In this document: positions 55,756 to 64,000 of the stretch, piece after piece | Numbering within the stretch: the stretch's first letter is position 1 | Layout: every line of letters begins with the position of its first letter | Source: Fragilaria crotonensis | Lineage: Eukaryota > Bacillariophyta > Fragilariophyceae > Fragilariales > Fragilariaceae | Assembly (NCBI GenBank): GCA_022925895.1 | Contig: JAKSYS010000044.1 | Span: 106,944 to 170,943 of the forward strand | Direction of reading: 5' to 3' | DNA length: 64,000 nt | Notes under the pieces: model-generated | Told to the model about the DNA's origin: nothing | What the model saw: the letters and a program-made list of their open reading frames with translations, nothing else | Databases searched by the model: none | Position numbers and translations under genes: made by a program

Positions 55756-56580
55756 GACTGAGTAGTGAGTGGCAGGCGCAGGAGATGACGAGCGACAGGA
55801 GTGTGGTCCTTGAATGGCGAAGATGGCATCGACACTTTTAGCTTCACCTTTGCACCTTGTCGTGTCCATGCACAGTATCACCTACTCCCCGTCCTCCCGG
55901 TACACAGTACAAGTGCATATTACACTGTAATAGACCGTATGCATACGCTGCAAATGTACGGTGTATGTACAACGGTGTCCAGGTACTTGTACACTCTGTC
56001 GGCTACGACATAAAGGAAATTCGGCCCAGTGCTCCCAAGCTCCAACCGTAAAAAAAAAAACCCCCAAAAATCTAATTTAACACATGCTGCCTCTCCAACC
56101 GTCTGTGTACTGTGTCCTGTAGCGCGTGTTGTGCCTACTGTACTGCATACTCTACCTATAACGATAGACAAGCACATTCCCTTCTCCCATGAGATACAGG
56201 AGTACAATACTCGGAGTACTACATTAACACTGGTCTGGAAGTGAGCTGCATTAGGTGTTGAACAACCATTGTAATTTTTACTTATATCACAGGCGGAATA
56301 CTCTTCCAGATAAAATTCGAGGTACCAGGTACTGCTACCTGGTACTACAGTATCTAATCGTTCGGCAAGGGTGTGGTAGAGGACGAGGGTTTAAATCCTG
56401 AAGCGCAGCGCCATGAACATACTTGTTGTACTAGTAGAAGGCAAGCTCTCCCCTAGAATCAAACCTGGAAGGAGAAATGCGTTCAAACAGATCACGGTCC
56501 GAACCACTCTATAGTGGCAATCCATATCAGATTATGAAAAGGTTATGCACGCTTCAATGCACCTGCGGATGTGTATCGGT
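55756..56580. other. intergenic, GTAC-palindrome rich
   Basis: Contains a poly-A run near 56050 and a dense set of ggtacc/aggtact palindromes at 56320-56350. No gene is recognised. Confidence 0.35.
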
Positions 56581-57827
56581 TTACGCAGCACGACGACTGG
56601 CCAATGCTTTGTTGTGAACCTGTGTCACCTCCAGCAAACTGGTTTCGGACGCGAAGTCCACCAGAATGGCACTAACAGGTTGATTATTGTTGACAGCCGA
56701 ACACTTTTTGATGCGTTGGTTTAACATGGATTCTGTTCCCAATTCTTTCGCCGCGTCGCTGTTTGGAAGACTGAGAAAGTGGTTGATGCCGTAAAAGCTT
56801 TCGTGCCATCGGCGCCGCGATCAGGACTGCAACTGGCAGTGTAATCCGACGTTATGGCATCGACAGTGTCGAAGTCATAGATCGTTTCATAGGCATAGGA
56901 AAACCAGTAGTGCAGGCCATCAGGACATGGGTCATCTGAAAAACACTGCGGGCCTCTGTAGTGAAAGACCAACATTCTCTGCCGGAACCTCAGGTTAGCG
57001 ATAAATCACCTATGAAGCGCCGGCAATGCGTTAACATTTGTGATCTCTTACCTTCCAGCCTCCTTCAGCTCGCGCAACGTCGGCCAACTTGTCGACGAGC
57101 TTGAGTGAACGTAGAGGTACTCGACAAAGCCAGTAACACCTTGCATTTCCGCGTAGACATCGTACAAATCGACTGGTTGATCCATATCGGGGTTGAGTTC
57201 CAACGTGACGAGCAAGATTTCGGTTGGATTGTTGTCTAAAAACGATACCATTCCTGTGAATACTTCGGTGGTGCTCCTGGTCATGAAGCAACTGTTGTGG
57301 CACAAAACCAGCGCGTTGCTGCAGCTACAGATGTCGAGATTGATGGCGCGATATCCAGCATCCATTTGGTCTTCCACCTTTGTGACTTGATTAGCATACA
57401 GGAATTGAAAGCCTTCATCTTGAGACGCATATGAATTGTGCGTTCCAGCGAAGAGCACTTCGTTGACATTCAAATCGCAGATAGTGTCCAGCCCATTGCA
57501 ACAGTCATCAGTGGTTGTGCACTGATTGAATTTATAAGCCGATTCGGGGGATGGTGTTGAATCCGATGTGGGACTTGCTCCAGGCACGACCGCGTCGACT
57601 GCTTGTTGCAATGGAGCAAACTTCCATATAAGAATTCCAGCAACCGCCAGCAGGACAAGGACGATGAGAACAACCGTCCATGCGCAACAACACCTGCTTC
57701 TTGGTGCAGGAGCAGGAGCACTGGCAGCGCTTCTCCTAGAGGCGGCGCTCCTCCTGGATAAAACAGAGCCCCCGACCGACGATGCCATGGAGGTTTTGGA
57801 GTAAACGCTATTCGACGACGGTTTCAT
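56581..57827 (-). CDS. PLC-like phosphodiesterase, type II membrane anchored, one apparent frame break
   Basis: Start MKPSSNSVYSKTSMASSVGG at 57827 (an ATG at 57938 would add 37 residues). A Ser/Ala/Arg-rich cytosolic head and a membrane anchor (WTVVLIVLVLLAVAGILIWK) precede a lumenal or extracellular domain. The domain begins with Cys-rich CTTTDDCCNGLDTICD, then VLFAGTHNSYAS, where His-Asn matches the catalytic loop of PI-PLC X/GDPD-like TIM barrels. VEDQMDAGYRAINLDICSC and LLVTLELNPDMDQPVDLY continue the barrel. Intron 57051-56977 (GTAAGA...GCAGAG). The second exon has LHYWFSYAYETI and, after a break at an A/T run (56799-56801), FYGINHFLSLPNSDAAKELG to TAA at 56581. Adding one base makes the length divisible by three. 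Substrate unknown. Confidence 0.72.
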
Positions 57828-58640
57828 AGTAAATCTGTAATTCCAAGTATGCGCTCTCGTTTCGTTACAATTGTGTGCTTGTGTTGTGCTTTCCTCCTTC
57901 CACCCAATGTCTGATGATTTAGTACGAGATACATGCAATTATGTATGTGTATATATATGTATACACACGTCCACGAGTCGGAAGTTAGCTAACCTCTTGA
58001 TAACGCTTATCGCGCGACCAGTCCTGTCAAATTTTCACTTGCTTGTCCAGTTTCACAGAGGGGGTTTTCCACGACTTGCAATAAATCGTCAGGACGTCAG
58101 CACTCACGCAAAAACGCATGCATACACTGTACTTCAAGGCGCTTCGGCCCATGCTCACATGCATGCACATACATGCACGCTTCGTTTCATAGGATGCAAT
58201 CTGAAGGTACAAATATGTGTGTACATATGTTTATGAGAGCATATGCGGTTCTTTGTTGTCCATACTCAGTAAAAAAGTCTGTATCACGAAGGCGATAAAT
58301 TCAGTAAGAGTTACTGGACGAGATGAGAGGCAACACCTAGCAGAACCTTGGATTGTCACTATTAGAGGGCATCGACCAGTGGCTTGCAAAAAGCAATAGG
58401 TCGGGCCGATGACGAGATGCAGGGTGCATCAGTTGTGAAGTCGTTCACGCGACGGGATCGAGTCTTTTCATGTCCAATCGGGTCGCACAAGCCTCAGGCA
58501 CTGGAACGCCTCCACCTGTAGGGTCATCGAAACTTCGATGATTCGTCCTGCCATGGTGTTTGGATGCAGCGATTCAAATACTGCGACGAGTCTGCAATGG
58601 TTCATGGAGTAGCATTTTGATAGACCAAATCCCCATCACT
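57828..58640. other. intergenic
   Basis: 58150-58210 is rich in catgcacatgc-type alternating purine/pyrimidine sequence. 57945-57970 has a tatgtgtatatatatgtat run. No gene is recognised. Confidence 0.35.
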
Positions 58641-59508
58641 CTACTTCGACCTGGGTCTCAAAACTGTCAAATATGCCGCTTGTAGGAAGGTATCGACACT
58701 GCCACGGATCACTTCGTGCTCAATGCACTGCAGTTTGCATTCAGTAGGCACTACCTGGAAAGAATGTTGCAGCTTCTCTTCTGGAATGAGCTTTCCAAAA
58801 TCAATAGTGGTAATGTACCGTAGCAATGGTTTGACGTAGGCCAACAACGGTGGAGTGTATCGCTGATAGGTTTGAGTAATATAAATCTGACCATCACGTT
58901 GTCGTAGGAATGGTAGGACGGCATTCAACGCCAGAGGTGGGTCGGGCAATAACGAAAAGGATCCTGAAAAGTAAACAGCATCGAAACTATTTGGCTTCAG
59001 CAACGGCGTTGTGGCCTGCAATGGCTGACCCGATGAGTCAATATATTCTCGACCGGAGCTCGCTGACAATTGTTTCCTCGGAGGTGGAGGTGCGTCCAGT
59101 TGATAGACGCTCATCTCGATGACTGAGACAAGGTGATCGAGACCAGCACGGCTGATCGTGTCATGCGCTTTCGCGATGTAGTCTGCGTCATAGTCGATAC
59201 CAACAACACGAATCTGGCGATCTAACAAAATATCTTTACATCGAACCAACGCACCTGTGGATAGGCGGACGCAATCATGAGGATTGCTGTCATCTCTCAA
59301 TCGACGTGCGGTTCGAAATTGGTGTTCTACAACTCACCAGCAGTCCCGATACCAACGTCAAGGAGAGTCGATCCTTCATCCAACCTGGACAGTACCACCT
59401 CATACCACTTCGTGGTCAATTTAAGAATCAATGAGTCGTACACGAACGAACGGCATCTACGAAGAGGCTACAACAGTACGTTTCCCATGGCGCATGAGAA
59501 AACGTCAT
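58641..59508 (-). CDS. class I SAM-dependent methyltransferase, one apparent frame break
   Basis: Exons 59508-59338 and 59254-58641, intron GTGAGT...CCACAG (83 nt). Motif I is split by the intron: STLLDVGIGTAG|ALV. The acidic post-I strand is VVGIDYDADYI, motif II/III AVYFSGSFSLLPDP, and GQIYITQTYQ is the following strand. The start MTFSHAPWETY is inferred. A one-base break near 59444 separates it from VYDSLILKLTTKWYEVV. With it the spliced length (785+1) is divisible by three. The C-terminus ends AAYLTVLRPRSK. Substrate unknown; small-molecule or lipid methyltransferases of this shape are common. Divergent from the TTI1-like gene, about 500 bp apart. Confidence 0.72.
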
Positions 59509-60006
59509 GGACTGCTCCGTCGACAACTAAGATCCAGTTTCCAGTTTCATGTGGAATCGTGATGCCAATGGCCAATGACCAATGACAATGAAGAACCAAT
59601 GACAAGACGGGTGTTGCGCGTGCTGAGTGCTGACGTTGTGGCTGCCAGGCAAGTGCCGGGGGCCGGGGGTGCCGGAGCCTCTTAATAGGTAATTATGCAA
59701 ACGCACAGCACAGTACAAGTAACACTGTACGTGTATTCCGAGTACAACGCAGTATGCAGTATTTTACGTCAACGGTACTTGCCCGATTGCAGACAATGGA
59801 GCGCAGTAAACAGTAAGCAAGTACTCGGTACACCAGTACCTGGTACTCAGTAATCCAGCATCGCTACTGAACTTGATGAATTCCTCCGAAGTCCTCAAGC
59901 ATTCAGCTTTTTCAACAAACCACTGACCTCCAAAACCTCCGACTGAACAATCCCATACGACGTGTGTATTTCGATGAAACAGAGATGACAGATTGACGAC
60001 GACGAC
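59509..60006. other. divergent promoter region of methyltransferase and TTI1-like genes
   Basis: About 500 bp between two divergent starts. It has ccaatg/ccattgg CCAAT-type motifs at 59565-59600 (several copies). GTAC palindromes occur at 59820-59850. No gene. Confidence 0.4.
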
Positions 60007-63000
60007 ATGTTGCAATACGCTGAGAATACAATGGAGGAAGATGGATTGGCGAAGTTGTTGTTTTGGCGATTGGATCCCTCATTGCGGCTCTTGGCGGCAA
60101 TAACGGAGCGATACGTGCAACTTGAGGAGGATGGAGAAAATCAACACAACATTGGTGAGAAATACGCACAAGATGTTTTTGGAAAACATCAGTCGACCCG
60201 AGAAGAAAAATTAATTGGTCTCCTTAAGATTCAAGTTCAGCTTCTGGACTCCCTCCGGAATGAATTGCATCATCTGGTCTCCAAACCTAAAGATGGCGTT
60301 GCTCTGGGATTCATCGCAACTTACGTTATGGTACCACTCCAAGCCATTCTTAATTGCTACAATAAACGTTCTGTGCATTTATCAAGACAGAGTCAGGTTT
60401 GGAAGTCTCAACAAGGAGCTGCGACTGTCTTGACTCAGGTGTTGAGACTCTGTCCCCAACGTCCATTCATTAAACCAAAAACTGCAGCTGCTCACGATTT
60501 GTGTTGCGGCGGCCATAATGCCAACAAAAGAATTGATACATTGGAACGAGCAGCTGTCTCATCAAGGAGACTCGATCGTGAGAAAAGAACATGACAAGGC
60601 TCTGCTGCGGTGCCTGCAGGAACTCCTCCAAGAGAAGGCGGGAATACCAGGAGCTGAGATTGGCTTGATCCATGAGAGGCGATGTCTTTGCAAGCTTGGT
60701 GGTGGGGTGTTGTTGAGATTATCTCGCCGGCTCCAGATAGTGATCCCAATCTTCAAGATGCAGAACTTGTCACGGATGCCTTGCTTACGTTGGGGATGCT
60801 CCTGGATAGGGTGCCCAATCGAGATCAATGGAGAGGGATGTTTCCAGGATGTTCCGCAGCACTAATTGATCGAAGTCTTGCACGTTCAAAAGTTGGAGGA
60901 ATCACTGCATCCAGTGTCGAGAGGCTGGCACAACTCCTTGCTGTGACTTTGAGGTCTGAGATCGTTACCAACACGTCGGAGGATGTTCTGTTGCAGCTTG
61001 CAAAATTGACCGTCAAGGAACACACAAGTACGGAGGCAGTAGTCGACACCTTCGTTATGGAGTGTAAGAGTCGTTTTCCTGGGCCATTCACGGCTCTCAT
61101 AACCATGTTAGCAAGCTCTGTTTCGGCAGAGGTGCGGATGTCAGCGCTCGTACTGTGTAGGACTCTTTTATCAGAGACCTCGTCGATTTGGAAGGACACC
61201 GCCCTATCAACGCAGGCTCTTCAGTGCTGCATAATTATCCGCAACGACGCCGACAACAAAGTCAGAGAGTTTGCTAACAATACACTCGATTTTTTACGGG
61301 CAAGTGACCACTGGAACGACGCTGAGTTCGTTTTCACCGCACTTGACATTATTGCTGATCTTCCTACTTTGGCCAGAAGTCTGCGTGTTGTTGAGCTACG
61401 CTCAAAGGTGCGCTTGGCACAAGGATACCTAGAATTGTGCATTAATTACGAGTCCAGTTCTAAAATCCGTGACATGCTGACAGCACATGAGGAGCAATAT
61501 AGCCTTCGACATGCTCTATCAGGGATATTTGATGTGGATTTCGAAAGCATGCAGCCAAGTCCGAAAGTGTTTTGTTAACATCACAATTCGGTTCATCGAA
61601 TGGCATCGCTCCTGCGAAAATTTAGGTTTCTCCGTGACGACACGGTCGCATTGGCAAAGAGTCTGGTGTCCACCGGGTCGGGTACTTGGACCCGGGTGGG
61701 TGTTTGTTGTTGATGCTTGCATTACAGATCTTCACGAATCATGCGGATTGAGGGTAGAACGAAGTCTTGCTGGAACAAGTCAAGTATCCTGGGTGCATGA
61801 ATGGATAGGGATAGTGGTTGCGGCCGAGCAGGTGCTCGTCGGTTTGACTGGAAGCAATTGCGGGAAGTTGAAGGAAGAGCGACGGACTCTGAAACGCGTC
61901 AAAGCTCGCAGCAGCGTTGTTCCCGCTGGTAGTCGACTCGCCACTATGGATCTTGCCCACCGTGCATGAGGCTGCTGATACTGGAACGCATACACCTGCC
62001 GATTCTTCTGTATCAGTGGAAGCTCTGAGAGGCAACGCGGCGATGCTGTGCTCACTGCTGACGTTTATCGGCACCATGGTTCACGCGCTTGCATCCGATA
62101 TTGCATCATTCGCCAATCCTGCTGTACCCTCTGTTTGAAAGGTGTAGTATCCACAATCATAGCAGAGTCCAGGCTGCTGCCCAGGAGTCATTGAGGCGAT
62201 TGCAAAGCCTCTAGATCGGAGACCGTGAACGAGCTGGTATCGTCGAACTTCGATTACTTGTTTGGATCGCTGCAAAGCAAGCTCCGCAATTTCGCCGGTT
62301 TGGCTATACACGGCAGCAAAGCGCTTGGCTACCTACCACAATAGCAAAGTCGATTCTGAATTCAGGCATGCCACAATCTCCTACCGGGAATCCGATCATC
62401 ATGCAAAGGTCGTTGGCAAGCAGAAACGACGCAACAATTATCATCAAAACTGCGAAAGACATCACTGTCTTGTTTGATCGGAGCGTCATGAAAGTTGGCG
62501 AATCTCATGATGTAAATTATTTGCTCGACTTGATCGATTTTTACGATGGATCGTTGCTTTACATCATGGATTCCTTTGGATTGACAACGAAAAACATCGA
62601 AACAAGAAAGCGTCAGGGCTGTGTCCCAGAGAGACCATGGATGAACTTGATGAAACCATTTTCATTGAAAGGGTCACCTAGCGGCAGATTTGAGATCACT
62701 CGAGATACATCTGATTCGGAAGGGAAGCCGCACATGAATATCGATGTTTCATCGTATGAATTGAAATATTTAACGATGGTTCTAGCTCGTTGCGGGTTCC
62801 TCATTTCGCACCCGACGTTGACGTTACGAGTGACAAGCTGTAAAGTTCAGTCTATGGCTTTTACATTTCTAGGCTATATCGCCGACAATTATGTCAAGGA
62901 CGAGGACAACGAAGCTGGCGAACACCCTGGCAATGCGATCTATCGGCAAATCAGCGACTCTTGGCCTGCGATACAGAGTCGCCTTGAAGCCATGTCCAAT

Positions 63001-63638
63001 GAGTTTTGTGACAGCCAGCGGTCGACCGGTATGTTACTCCGCGTTTCGAATACTTCCCCTCCATACAGCTCATCGAACTTGACATTTTGTCGACCTTGTT
63101 TGATCTTGTTGGCGCGATGGCATTCTCGTCTGGCTCCTTCATGTGGGGAGGCTGGAAGGAGAGTTTGGCCGTTATGCGCCCGCATATTGGAAACTCGCCT
63201 CAAGGAAGATACACGAGGAGTTCCGTCATTGCCGAAAAGGCTCCATTGTCGGACAAAAACAAATTACTTCGTTCGTTGCTTTCACTGTACACGAAAGTGT
63301 TCAGGAATCCGGAGCTTGGAGCGAGCCGCGTGTTCCATTCCAACAATCGGAACAATGATAATGCCATTCATCTCCGACGAGGACCCGATCGGCAATACAG
63401 CCATGGAGACCATGAAAGCCATGTTGTGTATCGACTGCGATGCCCTCTGGCGCTCTCTTTTGTCGACAAGCGGACGGGGACTTCCCCCAATCCATACGAC
63501 GAGATACCTCAAGGAAAGGGAATAGGAACCGTGGTGCAAGAGGAATCGTCGCTGCTGCAGAAACGGGCTCAAGAGCTCTTAGACTTTGCGAATGCGCTTC
63601 CCGAGCAAAACATTGAGTGGCAGTTACTGCAACATTAA
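60007..63638 (+). CDS. TTI1-like: TTI1-like HEAT-repeat protein (TTT complex), many apparent frame breaks
   Basis: Start MLQYAENTMEEDGLAKLLFW. Helical HEAT-type sequence extends over about 1,200 residues in successive plus-strand frames. Diagnostic parts lie in the order known for TTI1: LQDAELVTDALLTLGMLLDR, then NAAMLCSLLTFIGTMVHALA, LYPLFERCSIHNHSRVQAAA, SNFDYLFGSLQSKLRNF (the N-x-D-Y-L-V-N block). Next come HPTLTLRVTSCKVQSMAFTF, FEYFPSIQLIELDILSTLFD, IPTIGTMIMPFISDEDPIGN, and a final LLQKRAQELLDFANALPEQN. Breaks at 63026-63027, 63145-63148, about 63238, about 63335 and elsewhere are one-base changes at homopolymers; 61560-62230 is the most scrambled. TTI1 with TELO2 and TTI2 matures PIKK kinases such as TOR and ATM. 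Some breaks may hide introns. Confidence 0.65.
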
Positions 63639-63794
63639 CTGCTTCACTTTTCATGAATATTTTGAAGTTGAGGGGTCACACCACACTGATAAAGGACCAA
63701 CCAGTTGGTTAAAAGATGATCTTTCCCAATGCAGTTACCAATGGGGATTCCTGCAAAAAGCTGAAATCCATGTCTTTGATACGAATCACTCAAG

Positions 63795-64000
63795 TCAACC
63801 TTCGATTTCACATTCTTCCAGATTCAGATTCATTGACTCTACCATACCTTCCAGCAAATCCTGAGCCAATTGGTCCATAAACGGCCGTCCGTTGGCATTA
63901 AACCAACGATTAAAACCATCTCTTGAATTAGCACATGATACCATGTGCCCCATAGGTAGCGTCCAAATTCTTCCCGAGCGAGTCATGACCTTTGCAACTC
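63795..64000 (-). CDS. 3' end of a gene running off the window, unknown
   Basis: The open minus-strand frame enters from beyond 64000 (VAKVMTRSGRIWTLPMGHMV), continues SCANSRDGFNRWFNANGRPF and MDQLAQDLLEGMVESMNL, and stops at 63795. No in-frame stop lies between the window edge and that point, so the real start is outside. I do not recognise the family. It converges with the TTI1-like gene, with 156 bp between stops. Confidence 0.5.
   Translation of the reverse strand, partial: VAKVMTRSGRIWTLPMGHMVSCANSRDGFNRWFNANGRPFMDQLAQDLLEGMVESMNLNLEECEIEG

Noticed and set aside
63143-63358. Separate small gene within the TTI1-like region
   Set aside because: It is one of three frames that together give continuous TTI1-like helices; the frame switches fall at homopolymers.

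Overview
The window looks like nuclear DNA of a stramenopile alga, most likely a diatom. Genes sit on both strands. Introns are short (about 60-130 nt), with GTAAGT/GTGAGT donors and pyrimidine-AG acceptors. Eukaryote-only proteins are present (an SWR1-class remodeller, TTI1, trypsins with Pro/Thr linkers), together with dense copia, PIF/Harbinger, hAT-like and Helitron-like DNA. The species call is inference. I saw no rRNA, tRNA or CRISPR locus.

Layout. 0.3-6.6 kb (-): a complete SWR1/SRCAP-type ATPase gene with three introns, a 21-nt micro-exon across the ATP-binding loop and an unusual WW/F-box-like/beta-helix tail. 7.4-8.7 kb (-): a membrane-anchored zeta-toxin-fold P-loop kinase. 9.1-9.7 kb: a hAT-like MITE. 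10.5-22.5 kb: layered transposons. A degenerate Harbinger transposase lies on the left, then a copia element with 234/235-bp LTRs, itself interrupted in the reverse transcriptase by a 2.09-kb inverted-repeat element, then a degenerate minus-strand ORF. 23.6-25.6 kb: a decayed member of a dispersed family with a 2OG-Fe(II)-oxygenase-like signature. A second fragment lies at 49.9 kb. 29.1-30.3 kb: an intact trypsin gene. A decayed duplicate lies at 40.3-41.5 kb. Between the two copies lie a Harbinger MITE, a full-length 3.94-kb PIF/Harbinger element (50-bp perfect TIRs, TTA target duplication), a Helitron helicase remnant, and a MITE holding a 52-bp minisatellite.

42.5-47.6 kb (-): a LEG1-domain protein and a seven-exon multi-pass membrane protein. 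49.0-52.06 kb: a 3.05-kb element with 34-bp TIRs. 52.3-64 kb is gene-dense: a DUF1275 membrane protein, a mitochondrial-type coiled-coil protein, a TatA/B-like protein, a PLC-like phosphodiesterase, a SAM methyltransferase, a TTI1-like HEAT protein and the end of another gene.

A recurring oddity is that many otherwise well-conserved genes carry single-base frame breaks, nearly all at short homopolymers. Spliced lengths of four genes become multiples of three when the apparent missing bases are counted. This looks more like residual long-read indel error than mass pseudogenisation, so 'broken' calls should be read with that in mind. The host genes form no obvious pathway; they are ordinary eukaryotic neighbours separated by transposon clusters.
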